DNA of 64,000 nucleotides from Serendipita indica DSM 11827 (taxonomy: Eukaryota > Basidiomycota > Agaricomycetes > Sebacinales > Serendipitaceae): NCBI GenBank assembly GCA_910890315.1, contig CAJVGD010000022.1, forward strand, positions 208,763 through 272,762. The letters are read 5' to 3'. The position numbers and the translations under genes are program-made. Of this stretch, positions 1 through 10,608 are shown one piece after another. The notes under the pieces are model-generated. The model worked only from the letters and a program-made list of their open reading frames with translations, had not been told where the DNA came from and made no database searches. Within the stretch, counting starts at the first letter, position 1. Each line of letters starts with the position of its first letter.

Positions 1-1318
1 ACTAATCACGAGTTTAGCATCTCACAGGGGGGCCTATACCACAAACGCACCTTGCCGGCCAACCAGAACATGCCACTTCGGTCGACGACTGCAGAGCACG
101 TGGGTCCGCAAAAGACTGCAGCAGCGCGTTGAACATCACGCTCGCTAGAAAAGGTCGGAACCATCTTTGGAATGAGAGTATCCTTTTGGTCGCCTAAGGA
201 GAGATTAGCTTCGGGTAGGGATGCAGCAAGGGGAGCGTACCGAGACCGAGGCGGCAATATCCAGCGCAACCAAAGACAAAGACGAATCTGGGAGAGTGAG
301 TGGTTGCCTCTAAATGAGCGTCAGAACATACCCATCGCTGTCGAGAACAAGACTGTGTTGGAGACCAGAGGCAATCTGGACAATCTTTCTGTCGGCAAGA
401 CCCTTGACGAGGACTGTAGAGAGTTAGATGGTAAAGGGGGGGAGATGGTCGGCGTACGAGGTTCATGCTCGGTATCAAAGACGGCGCGACCGCTGGTGAT
501 AATGTGTTCGCCGGTGCGGCCATTGCCAAGTTGACCCTTTTCGCCACTTCCAAAGGCGTAGACTGAAACAGGATTAGATAGTGTAGACATATGGACAGAT
601 GACAAACCTTTTCCAGAGGCCGTCAGGACCAAGCTGAACGTGTTGCCAGCCGAGGCTTGGATGACCTTGTCGCCCTGTGCCTTCCAGTCGCCCTCGATAG
701 CCTTGAAGGGAGAGACCTCTGCCGAGGGTTCATGACCGCACTAGTCGCATGAGTACAACCATAAGAAACGAGTCATGGGCCACCCTCACCTGTCCGCTGG
801 TATTGATACCTGCACTCCAGACCTGACCATCACTCGCGACGAGCAATGTATGCGCACGGCCCGTGGCAGCATGGACAAACTTGACACCAGGTTGAGCGCC
901 GAGATCGGTGGGACGAATCTTGAGCGGGCTTTCCTCCCAGACGGCGGCGGTCATGGGCAAGCCGAGCGCAGAGTAGCTCGCACGACCCCAGAGATAGGCG
1001 ACACCGTTGACATCGATGGCGACGGCGTGGCTCGAGTGTGACGATGTGTGGATGGAGACGACTTTGACGGTGCGCAGAGAGCGGAGAAGGTGCGGAGACA
1101 TGAGATCTGGGCTATATTCGTATTAAAAACAGTGAAAAAGATGCATTAAAGTTGAATTTATTGTCAGCAGAGGCCAGCAACTGGCAGAGGGACGTACTGG
1201 TCGCCTGGACTAATCTTGTCCGTCTTTCTGCCGAGTTTGGGCCTAAGAAAGTGTTTTCACCGGTCAGAAACTATCATTAAACACACTGTCGTCGTTACCA
1301 GTCAGTGCCGCCCGTCAT
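1..1318 (-). CDS. RCC1-repeat protein, RCC2-like (3' end beyond window)
   Basis: Beta-propeller protein of the RCC1 superfamily. Exon 1 (about 1318-1299) encodes MTGGTDW and splices to an exon reading PKLGRKTDKISPGD (near 1240-1200), then to a long exon from about 1107 down. The opening resembles the NWDLIGRK start of RCC2/TD-60 proteins. RCC1-type blades are visible: HAVAIDVNGVAYLWGR, GRAHTLLVASDGQVWSAG, NTFSLVLTASGK, VYAFGSGEKGQLGNG and CSAVVDRSGMFWLAG. RCC2-like proteins act in chromosome or cytoskeleton regulation through small GTPases; that role here is inferred from family only. The start at 1318 was chosen because its ATG exon splices in frame (donor GTAACG, acceptor TTCTTAG). An ATG at 1101 also exists but would lose the conserved opening. 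The gene runs off the left edge, so the C-terminus is missing. Confidence 0.75.
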
Positions 1319-2700
1319 CACGACTGTTGAAAACGGAGCCCGTCAGCATGTGCAACACTCAAGAGGCCAAAAGACGCACCACGTCCCCAATTTTGACCCG
1401 AATAATCATTTCCAGACGCCATTTGGTGTTGCCGATAGGAAGAAGAGAGTGCTACTCGCAAGTGGTAGTCGCTGAGATGCGCACACGACGCGTTGGACGT
1501 CCAGAGACGTACATGTCCCCATTCGGGCTGCAAAAATACGCGTTAATTCACGGACAAGACGCGTGTATTCGTCCCTCATCGGCGCCCAGCATGGGTAAGC
1601 ACACCGCTCGTCCTCAGAGCCGTGCAGAATCCCCCCCTCTGTGCTGAATGTGTACTGGAAATATGGCTCAAACGCGTACATGTGGTTTATTTCATACTTG
1701 GAAAAGCACTTTTGGCGCTCAGGCGACCACCCAAAGCCACAACACGCGGATATTCGGAGCGGAAACGCGGTTCCCAATGTCAAGCCGCAGTTGCTCATAA
1801 AATTGGACGCGACAACCGCTAGAGACTATCGACATACGTGAGGAAGAAACAATGAGCAACCCAACGATATGCACCGTCTGGGGGAATTCCACGATTTCTT
1901 CCAAATAACCCGCGAGCTTATATCTCGGCTCTTTGCGCTTGGGAGCTGGGTCCAGGTGGCCCGCAAGACACTGCCTCGGCATCTATTTATGCGTTTATTC
2001 CTCTGGGAACCTGTCCCACAGTGAGCAATCGCAAGACTTTGGCCGGGGATTGCGAGGGTGCACGACCGTGACCGCGTCCGTCGACTAGAATCAGGTCCCC
2101 CTATCAATAATATGTAGTAATGTCGTCATATACTCTGTCAAATCGTCAGTCGTCCAAGCAACCAGAGGCCAAATACCCGCACCAGGATTGGCCATATTTA
2201 CGAGGCGAGCATCTCCCAAACGATGGCAAACATGGGTGGAGAGGTTCATGACGGACTTTAATCATGCTTATACACCAAGAATGAGTACGCCGCGTGCCGG
2301 CCTCGCGATATCAATCGCCTTGAATCAATAGTGATGGACGGCGAAATGACCGGGGAGAGTAGATGACATTCCTATTTGCATTAACCTCGTCTATGGATTG
2401 CATTTTGCGAATTGAAAACGCCCCTTTCCGAGGGCCCTATCTTCACCCTCGCCGCTTGGTCGCAGCACACAACAAGGATAACTCAGTTGCGGTTGGATGA
2501 TCACTAAACATCGTTGCAAAGGTTGTTCCTTCAGCCATCTTGGCCCACAACGTCATTTCGCCAAAGGTGGTCGAGGCAAAGGTATCGCCAAACAGAACCA
2601 AACAACCGCGTTAATCGTGTCTATAAGTCACAAAATGTCCACATTACAGGTCGCACAACAAACGAAAGATTATACGTGAGTAACTTATATCCATCCCTCA
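1319..2700. other. intergenic, no gene seen
   Basis: Only short overlapping frames on both strands, none with a recognisable domain or a convincing chain of splice sites. It should hold the promoter of the RCC2-like gene at its left end and the 3' region of the Iml2/TTC39 gene at its right end. Confidence 0.5.
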
Positions 2701-5080
2701 TCAGAGAGGCCTATCATTCTCAAGTCCTTCGAGCGCCGCATTCGTCCGCACGTGAAGTGCATTCTCCAGACTGTACTTGCCTGTATCGTACTCGTCAGTT
2801 GATTCTCCAAACATGCAACCCGAACTGACCGCTCCGTCCACTCCAGTTCACCTCGAGAACCTTGCCAGAGAGCACGAGCTCTAAATGCCGCTTGGCCTCT
2901 TCCTTGTTTCCATTCCGCGCCTCGAGTCGCCCAAGCTCGTAATCTACAACCCATCAGCATCAGACGAAAACCAGACAAGGAGAACATACGCGTCCAGTAG
3001 ACCAAATGATGATCGTATACAATCTGTGGCCCATGCTCGAGCACAAACTCAAACGACTCTTTGGCCAACTCGGGCGCATTAGGTACCGTGTTCACCTCCT
3101 TTGTCGTCGCATATGGATCCTATACCAGAGATGAATACAAAGTCGTAGACAAGAGCAAGTACGTACCGGATACTCGATGAACCGTAAACACACACCGCGT
3201 AAGAAATGGGCAAGGCAATAATCATCCCAAAACCCATTCTTGGCCACAGCAGTCTCTTTCTGCTTTTCGTTTACCGAAATCCGCGATTTGGCATCCTCGT
3301 CCTTTCCAGATGGCTCGGCCGTGGCGCAATACGTCTCTGGACTATCCTCGTGCAACCGTAAGACGCCAATAGCATTGTTGATGAGCGGGAGCATCTTGTC
3401 CGTCAAGACGCTCCGCGGCGACCGTGCCAGTGCAATCAAGACATAGGCCAACTCGAGCGCGGGTAAAAGTAGACGACTCCCTTGAGACTTGAACTTGCGC
3501 GCCTTTCGAGAGACGAATTTCTACAGAAAGGTGAATAAAAGTACGGGTGATGAAGAGTAAGCGCACCTCGAGAGGGATACTCTTGCCCGCAATCTTTTGT
3601 AACAAGCCCGGAACCTCTTCCATCATCTTGTTCGCCTCTTCCCTCTGTTCTGGGTTTCCACTCTCGTACAACGACACTGCGAGACCATAGGTGTAAATAG
3701 CCTTACTCCACCCGGCCTCTAGCTTGAGCCGTCGCCAGTATTGGATACCTTCGGGGACTTTCCACATGGCAAGATGCGCAAATGCAAGCTCCCAGAGAGA
3801 AATTCCCTGCAAACTTTTGAATTGCTCTTGCACAACCTCCATCCCGGCCGTATAGTGCTCAATGGCGCGTTCGGGGTCCGCACGGAAGAGGGCGAGACGG
3901 CCTTGGCCAAAGAGGAAAAAGACGCCGGATGGGTACCGCTTGGCGTTCCACTCGAGGATCTGTTCGGCAAAGTCAATGTCGATGCCATTGTAAGTGATGC
4001 CAGAGAAGACGAGGTGGAAAATGAGGAGAACCATGTCGCCTAGAAAATGTCAGTAGATGGCCAAGGGAACAAAGAATAGAGGGCTCAGTACATAGACTAC
4101 GCCGTAGCCCTTCTTGTTCTCTGGAAACGTCTGGTTCGAGCTGACCCTTTTTCCAACCCCCAACACGTCCTAATAGGTCCAGTGCCGTCTTTCGATCGCC
4201 CTTGTAGCCAAAGAGTTCGAGAATGGGGATGATACGACCGGGGAGAAGACTGAGAATGAGATGAGTGACGCCCATGCCAAGATAGACACCCGAGCGGAAA
4301 TGCGCGTCGACGGACGTGTCGATGGGACCGTTTCCTTGCTCGACAGCCTCGGCATCAATGGCTTCGAGATATTGGAGCATACTCTTGTACATGCCGATAC
4401 AAGTGCGCATATTAATGGCCTCTTTAATAAACGCGAGCCAATCTCCGGAATAGACAATGCCTAGGATTGCCTTTTGAGCGAGACATTCAGCATAGACGAG
4501 CTCTGCGTGTCGTTGGACTGGAGAGAGTGACTTGTAAAATGGGACGGGGTTTGTGCCGATGACGAGACCGGTGACGCGAGAGGCGAGGGAGAGTTGTTTA
4601 CGATGTTTTGACGCGATATTTGAGCCCGTCTTCATCATCTCGAGCGCGGCGCCCAAGTCCTACGAATCGAGGACGGGGGGGGGTCAGCAATCCATTTGGG
4701 CGAGATGCTTGCGGTGATCTCACCTTGTCTTCATAAGACATGAATGCCTTTACGCTCTGGATGAGTCCATAGCCCGTGGCAATATATAATCTCTCGAGTT
4801 TTGGGTCGCCGTTTTTGAGGAGCATCTCCGACTCGAGCATACGTGACTCTAGAAAGAGTTGAAGTGCATATCTACACTCGTCTATATCTGAATCCAAGTC
4901 TTGATCTGGCTTGTAACCCCGTCCTCGTTTCGCCGTCGTCGCCGTGGACATGAAGCTGCTAAACGAGCGCGCTGTGCCCGGCGTGGCAGGAAGAGGTGTT
5001 GACGGAGCGGAATTCGAGTCATGTTTAGACTGTTTCCTCGAGGGAGGGACAGCGAGATGGTCGACCGACGCCGTGGCCAT
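2701..5080 (-). CDS. Iml2/TTC39-family TPR protein
   Basis: Multi-exon gene for a member of the Iml2/tetratricopeptide repeat protein 39 family (DUF3808). The family includes yeast Iml2, linked to clearance of protein inclusions and lipid droplets, and animal TTC39. Visible blocks in order: a Ser/Pro-rich N-terminus; CRYALQLFLESRMLESEMLL; a segment ending YIATGYGLIQSVKAFMSYEDK; GAALEMMKTGSNIASKHRK; HAELVYAECLAQKAILG; GVTHLILSLLPGRIIPILELFGYKGDR, a family hallmark; and TPR-like helices such as FLFGQGRLALFRADPERAIEHY. It ends ENALHVRTNAALEGLENDRPL. The start is the ATG at 5080; a TTG six bases upstream is in frame but unlikely. At least six short introns are inferred from frame changes at GT..AG sites. 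No lesion was noticed, so the gene looks intact. Confidence 0.85.
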
Positions 5081-5207
5081 GGTCAAAGAGGTGCGTAAGC
5101 AAACGGCCGGCGAGTCGGAGAATCAAAATGTGTATAGCTAATGACGATAAAAGAGCGACAATAACTAGGTAACAAATAGTCCATAACAAAGTCCATCACT
5201 CGTCTAT

Positions 5208-5912
5208 TTAGAAGAGTGCATAGCCAGCAACAAATGCTCCCGCAACCACAAATGCATGAGCTCCCATCTTGTTAGCGCCATTTGGAGTGGTGGTACTAGA
5301 CGTGCTGATCGTCGTAGAGCGTGTCGAAGAGCTCGTTGCACGGGGAGCAGTCGAGGTAGAAGCACGCGGGGTGGTTGCACGAGGAGTTGTCGAAGTCCCT
5401 ACGGAATCAGTGGCCGATTCACTAGCAGAGTCAGAACCCGATGGTTCAGCGTCTCCACCACACAAAGGCTCGTTGTTCGTGTCGAGAGAGCACGTGAGGC
5501 CGGGTGGGCAGCAGAAATCAAAGCCATCGCATTCGACCGTCGTGGGGTCTGCGCATCCACTTGCGCTGCCTAGAGAATATTTAGTACAGTTTCGTTCATC
5601 AATATAAAGACTTGCCCGTGCAGGTTGTACCGTCGGCGCAGCACGCACGACCTCCATTGGGGTCACATACGGATCCAGTGGGGCAGCAGCCACCATTGTC
5701 ACTGATAGGAATGAATAATTATACTACATAGTCTAGTACACTCACCATGCAATCTGGTCCGTCGTGCATGTTCCAGAATCTTGACGGGCGACGAGTCCAG
5801 ACTTGACAATGGCCCCCGTGCGCTTCATGAGCGTCGATGGGACACGAACAGCACCAGCCTGGCAAATCCCAGCGGCAGAGACGACGAGAGAAACGAGCGC
5901 AATCAGCTGCAT
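5208..5912 (-). CDS. small secreted GPI-anchored cysteine-rich protein
   Basis: Starts at the ATG at 5912 with a clear signal peptide (MQLIALVSLVVSAAGICQAGA). It continues through a Cys-rich region with CCPTGSVC-, CCADGTTC- and FDFCCPPGLTC-type motifs, then a Ser/Thr-rich stalk of about 70 residues. It closes with a hydrophobic tail (AHAFVVAGAFVAGYALF) typical of a GPI-anchor signal. Intron 1 is 5702-5745 (44 nt, GT..AG). Intron 2 is 5570-5615 (46 nt) with a GC donor (GCAAGT). Removing both gives one frame with the Cys pattern kept (TG|T makes Cys; G|GC AGC makes Gly-Ser). Such proteins sit at the cell wall or outer membrane leaflet. No enzymatic domain is recognised and the function is unknown. 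Confidence 0.75.
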
Positions 5913-6305
5913 TATTTTTAGCAAAAGAAACGGCTTGGCGGGGGAATATGGTAGCAGGCAAACAAGTTGAATTCTGTTTGCATCTCATTTTCCACCCTTT
6001 TTATATCCCACGCCCTTTTCCAATCCCATTCAGTTTCCGGTCTCTGCCTCGCCCTAAACGCGCCTTCCAGAATTCACAAAAAATTCATTCTTGAACAGCC
6101 TTGTGGTGCTTCTTTTATTCCCGTCCAGTTTCAGGCCCTACTGCGCTCAGTGCCCGACCCCCCGAACCCCCGGAGAGCGCTCAACCGTCCGTCTGTGAAA
6201 CGGTAACCAAACGCCACTTGTCATCCGGGTCTTTGTTGATTCTCCGCCCAACGGCGAGGTGGAGCATTGGATAATCCCTGACAACAAGACTCTGATTCCG
6301 AGTTA
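5913..6305. other. intergenic between GPI-anchored protein and F-box gene
   Basis: Pyrimidine-rich promoter region of the minus-strand secreted-protein gene on the left and the 3' flank of F-box gene 1 on the right. No coding signal seen. Confidence 0.4.
5998..6005 (-). promoter_or_regulatory. TATA-like box of the GPI-anchored protein gene
   Basis: TATAAAAA on the minus strand about 85 nt upstream of the ATG at 5912. Position and match suggest a TATA element; no experimental support. Confidence 0.4.
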
Positions 6306-7409
6306 TTACACCGTCTCTAGAAGCCCATCTTCCTCTACATCGAAACGTGCGAAATCTTCTGCTGTAAAATAGTAATGAACATCCTCCCACGGGAAATCTG
6401 GAGGTCCCCACGGGAACCATTCTTCTAGAGGCCATAGTGGTTCACAATAGAGGTCGAGCCAATCCCAATCGCGGAATATATTACTGGTACTCGGGTGGCG
6501 TTCATATCTCCACAGTCGACCGAGTGACTTGTCCACGTCAAACGTCTCCGAAAGGCAGAAACCTTCTCTAAGGACCACTTCTTCTATGGTTTCTGCATGT
6601 GTAAGTAAAAAGCCCTCCACATCGGTCTTCAGCCCCTCCATTTCTACACCCTTTGGGGTAAGCTCAAACGCCGACAATTTGGGAAAAGTCAGCTTTGAGA
6701 GTGTATCCTGTTCCCGGTCCAGACCATAGTACCACCGAAGTTTCACAAACAGACAACGCAGTGAGGGTAGGGAAAATGGTTCAGATATCTTCAACGGGTA
6801 TCTTGTCTCGAAACTCAACGCAACAAGATGTTGGAGCCTCGGATGTGTGAGGGCACGAAAGCTGAACGCAGTGCTCCTATCGATGCCGAACATTACTGAC
6901 AATGCCTTGATATTCCCTCCTCGAGGGTCCAAGCATCGTTCTACAGCAGTTGCCTCCAAATTCACCCCGATCAACTGAATGATTGGCGCGTCGAGTTGAT
7001 CAATGTTCATGGTATACGACGAGCCCAGATTTCCCCCGTTGACTCCCCACCATGGTTCTCCGTGCTTCCATAGATAATAGGAGGTGTTCGAAACATAAAC
7101 GGCATGTTTAGCATGCTCCATGCGCCGTCCAGGTGGCCAGATTGCAGCGCCGTCTGGTCCTGCGACAACCATATTGTCGTCCATATCTGCCAGCACGTCC
7201 CTCCAGCGACGGCAGACGAGACTCAACGTGACCCGAATTCCCGCTCTAATCTGATTAGCGTCTGTAATCTCAGTGACTTTGCCACGGAGAAACTCGTATG
7301 TGCATAGCCAGCCTTGAATATCCACATATTCGGTGCCCAAGCAGAGGTGGAAAATCTCTCTCCACATATCTACCGGCATCTTCGATACGGCCGATGCAGT
7401 GTTTGCCAT
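6306..7409 (-). CDS. F-box protein, tandem copy 1
   Basis: A fungal F-box protein of about 367 residues in a single exon. The N-terminal F-box reads KMPVDMWREIFHLCLG followed by LSLVCRRWRDVLADMDDNMVV, the usual P.E.W..If..cl / slVCr.Wrdv pattern. The rest has LRR-like spacing (QHLVALSFETRYPLKIS, LSLPSLRCLFVKL), as expected of a substrate-recognition domain. F-box proteins link Skp1-Cullin ubiquitin ligases to targets; the target is unknown. The start at 7409 (MANTASAVSKMPV) aligns with the starts of the two paralogues to the right; an in-frame start 25 codons upstream is less likely. Same orientation as copies 2 and 3, pointing to local duplication. Confidence 0.7.
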   Translation of the reverse strand: MANTASAVSKMPVDMWREIFHLCLGTEYVDIQGWLCTYEFLRGKVTEITDANQIRAGIRVTLSLVCRRWRDVLADMDDNMVVAGPDGAAIWPPGRRMEHAKHAVYVSNTSYYLWKHGEPWWGVNGGNLGSSYTMNIDQLDAPIIQLIGVNLEATAVERCLDPRGGNIKALSVMFGIDRSTAFSFRALTHPRLQHLVALSFETRYPLKISEPFSLPSLRCLFVKLRWYYGLDREQDTLSKLTFPKLSAFELTPKGVEMEGLKTDVEGFLLTHAETIEEVVLREGFCLSETFDVDKSLGRLWRYERHPSTSNIFRDWDWLDLYCEPLWPLEEWFPWGPPDFPWEDVHYYFTAEDFARFDVEEDGLLETV

Positions 7410-7786
7410 AATTAACGTGGTAAGTAGTCGGCGCCAAATTACGTGTGCCCACTCGAGCAGCAGATCACCAGTTCTATGGAGCAAATATGCTGAATAAATT
7501 GAAATGACATAAGCAGAAAATCAAAGAGGTGCGTCAACCGGCATATCTCTTATGAGCCCGTATATCTACCCACTGTGGACTGCCTCTATGTAAAGCAAAT
7601 CTAAGAAAAGTAGGCCATTCTCCAGGAATTCACGCACTGGTTCAAACGGCAAATGGACATCCCGAGTCGCTTTGCGCTTCATTGCACATCTGCCACAATC
7701 AGATTCTCAGTGGGGCGGGAAAAGGGGGGTGGATGCTACTTTATTGACAGCATCAAAGAACAATAGGTGGCGATCTATTTACATAG

Positions 7787-8752
7787 CTAGTACGAGTCCG
7801 GCGGAGGCCAGTCTTCTACGGCAGCGAGGATTCCACCATAACCGCGGTAAATTTCCAAACGAGGGTGAATTGTATACATCCTCAACCGACCGAGTGATTT
7901 ATGCACGTCAAACGCGTCCGAAACTTGGAAGCCGTCCTTGAAGACCACCTCTTCGAGAGTTTCTGCGTGTACGAGTAGAAACCCTTCTACGTCGGCCCGC
8001 ATCCGTTCAGTGTATGCGGCCCCTGGATTGAGCTCGAATGCAGATAAGTTGGGAAAAGTCCAATTTGAGAAAGTACCCCTTAGGTCCGCTTTGTAATTGG
8101 TCCAAAGTTTTAAAACGAGGCAACGAAGAGATGGTAGGGATAATGGGTCAGATACGTTAAAGGGGTATCGAGCGTGGAAATTCAGCGCAACAAGATGCTG
8201 AAATCTTGGATGCAAGAGTACCTGCACGCTGTTTTCCATGTTTGGTAAATACAACGCCTTGATATTCACAGTCGGAGCGTGTGGGAATGGTGATAAGTCC
8301 GCAGTGGCTATTTCTACCCCCTCTAATTGGACGATAGCTCCATTGAGTTGATCGACGGTGACAGTAAAGCGCGTCCGTGTTCCACCAAATGCCCATGGCT
8401 GCTTTCCAAGTCTCATCAGGTAATAGGAAAAATTGTCCGAATAAATAACATGTTTAGCTTGCTCTATACTCCTATTTGGTGGCCATACAGGTCCATCAGG
8501 TCCTGACACGACGATGCCATCATCCATCTCTGCGAGTATATCTCTCCAGAGACGGCAGACGAGACTCAGCTTGGCCCGAATCTGCTCTTTGATCTGATAT
8601 GCGCGTGTGATCTGGGTAGTTTCGACACGGAGGAAGTCGTATGCGAGCAACCAGCCCTGGGTATCTACCTGGGCAAGCCCTAAGCAGAGATGAAAAATAT
8701 CTCTCCACATCTCCACAGGCATCCTGTGCACGACCAATGCGAGACTCGACAT
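7787..8752 (-). CDS. F-box protein, tandem copy 2
   Basis: Paralogue of the gene at 6306-7409, about 321 residues in a single frame. The F-box reads RMPVEMWRDIFHLCLG and LSLVCRLWRDILAEMDDGIVV. It keeps the same blocks downstream: SIEQAKHVIYSDNFSYYLM, QHLVALNFHARYPFNVS, LSLPSLRCLVLKL and HAETLEEVVFKDGFQ. The start at 8752 (MSSLALVVHRMPV) matches the paralogues. It is shorter at the C-terminus than copy 1, ending DWPPPDSY. Presumed Skp1-binding adaptor of an SCF ubiquitin ligase; target unknown. Confidence 0.7.
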   Translation of the reverse strand: MSSLALVVHRMPVEMWRDIFHLCLGLAQVDTQGWLLAYDFLRVETTQITRAYQIKEQIRAKLSLVCRLWRDILAEMDDGIVVSGPDGPVWPPNRSIEQAKHVIYSDNFSYYLMRLGKQPWAFGGTRTRFTVTVDQLNGAIVQLEGVEIATADLSPFPHAPTVNIKALYLPNMENSVQVLLHPRFQHLVALNFHARYPFNVSDPLSLPSLRCLVLKLWTNYKADLRGTFSNWTFPNLSAFELNPGAAYTERMRADVEGFLLVHAETLEEVVFKDGFQVSDAFDVHKSLGRLRMYTIHPRLEIYRGYGGILAAVEDWPPPDSY

Positions 8753-9076
8753 AACGGAATGTGCAATGGTTTGTGGTCGGCGCCAAGTCGGACCTGGACG
8801 ACGCACTTATCCGTTCCGTTTAGCAACCGCGGCGAGTTTGAATGAGAATGCAGGAAGATATTGCATTCAAGACTCCTTTGCTGCCGGTTGACTCTGAGGT
8901 AATTTAATATATCAATTCTCCTATGATCCCGGAGTCCTAAGTCCTTGAAAATACTTCAGTAAATACATAGCAAGTGAAAGACACTTGAATTCTCTAGCTT
9001 CTTTTGACCATCCCCACAAACTCTGCTATATACGCTCAATCCGCTCTTGGCCTCGAATAGTTGTGCAAATTTCAAG

Positions 9077-10042
9077 TTATGCCCGGTCAGCTCCTCTCTG
9101 CCTGGCTCTGGTCACCAATGGGTTGACACTCGTACGCCGCCGTGTGTCATGGTATTCATATAACCTCAGTCGAGGGAGGGTTTTATCCATGTCAGGAGGA
9201 AGGGAAACCCGATCCGTAAACACCAACTCCTCGATGGTTTCCGCATGGACACGAAGGAAGTGTATCAAGTCATCCTTCAGTCGTGGAATGACATCCAAAG
9301 TCCCGAGCTGGAATGCGACCAAACCTGGAAATGTCCATTTGCAGAGCCTGCCGTTTTGGTTTCCTTCGCTTTGATTGGATGCGACGCATAAGAGCAGGCA
9401 CCGAAGAGAGGGTAAAGAGAGTGGAGAAAGGTGGTCTGGTGCATGAAAAGGGTATCCACTAGATATTTTCAACGCGACCAGGTTCTGAAACCTCGTATGC
9501 CAGAGGGCCTGCAAGTTGAATCGCTCGCAGCTGTCTGAACTTAATGCCTTTATTGCCACGTCATTGGATTGTGAGGGTTCCGCCACTTTCTTGCTCCCCA
9601 GCATCACCCCATCCAGTTGAACGATGGATCCGTGGAGCTGCGATGGGTCTATCGTATACGGCTTTTTGCTGCGCGGAGCCCTGTAGTAGTCGTCTATAAA
9701 TAATATTGAGAGGGTTTCCGTGACGTATATGACACGATTGGCGCGGTCTATATTGCGGCCAGGTGGCCAGATCCAGCGCTGCCGCCCCGTCACAACAATC
9801 ATATCATCCATGTCTACCAATGCGTCCCTCCAAAAGCGGCAGACGAGACTCAATCTCCCTCTGATACTCTCTTTCTTTCGATAATCACCGGTGATGAAAA
9901 CGAACGAGGCAAGGAGACGCTGGTATTCGGCCAGTACTCCTTCCGGTTCCGTATCTGCGAGTTCGGAACCCAGGCAGATTCGAAAGATAGTTCTCCATAT
10001 TTCCAATGGTACTCTATGCGCTGGCGATGCGATGCTTGGCAT
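9077..10042 (-). CDS. F-box protein, tandem copy 3
   Basis: Third paralogue, 321 residues, single frame from the ATG at 10042. The F-box reads RVPLEIWRTIFRICLG and LSLVCRFWRDALVDMDDMIVV. The shared blocks remain recognisable (RANRVIYVTETLS, FQNLVALKISSGYPFHA, LSLPSLRCLLLCV, HAETIEELVFTDRVSLP) but are more diverged than between copies 1 and 2, so it may have split first. Presumed SCF adaptor. The next gene, isovaleryl-CoA dehydrogenase, is 570 bp to the right on the same strand and functionally unrelated. Confidence 0.7.
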   Translation of the reverse strand: MPSIASPAHRVPLEIWRTIFRICLGSELADTEPEGVLAEYQRLLASFVFITGDYRKKESIRGRLSLVCRFWRDALVDMDDMIVVTGRQRWIWPPGRNIDRANRVIYVTETLSILFIDDYYRAPRSKKPYTIDPSQLHGSIVQLDGVMLGSKKVAEPSQSNDVAIKALSSDSCERFNLQALWHTRFQNLVALKISSGYPFHAPDHLSPLSLPSLRCLLLCVASNQSEGNQNGRLCKWTFPGLVAFQLGTLDVIPRLKDDLIHFLRVHAETIEELVFTDRVSLPPDMDKTLPRLRLYEYHDTRRRTSVNPLVTRARQRGADRA

Positions 10043-10608
10043 GATTGAATGACTGCCTTGTCGTGGTCTGCTCCAAGTTGGATCCTCCAGGACATTTCTA
10101 GATGAAGTTAAACTGTCATTTCTCTCAGGGTCAGAATATATTGGGGGAATATTGCTTTCATTATCGAAAAGTTATCGAAAATTTCCTATGTCAGTCTGCA
10201 ATAGTATGCAAACTCATTGAATAGAAATTTAAGGGTCGTCCCTCTACGTCCTTGGCAACAATCCCCGCGATTCCAAGTGTCTGGCAAAATAGCTGGGGAT
10301 ACGATAAAATGACCAGTAGTTGGGCATAGTAGATCATCCCATTTTTGAATACTCGTGAATCAAGAGAGGTGAGGGTAGAAGTATTCCCGACCAGAGCTGT
10401 TTGAACACGTTGCACCTGATCTAGCAAATACGCAACTCGCAAATGAGAGCCTGAGGCTGGTCTTTAGTAAACCTTTTCTGCTGTGGTGCGTGTTGTTGTG
10501 TTGATACAGGGAAGGAATGGATCTGAGGACTACATGATGGAGATAGATTTCAGTTTCACATTCGACGCATCTCATAGTTGATGGCACGGAGAAGTTATGG
10601 ATAAACAT
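10043..10608. other. intergenic, no gene seen
   Basis: Upstream of F-box copy 3 and downstream of the dehydrogenase. Only short frames without a recognisable domain. Confidence 0.4.
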
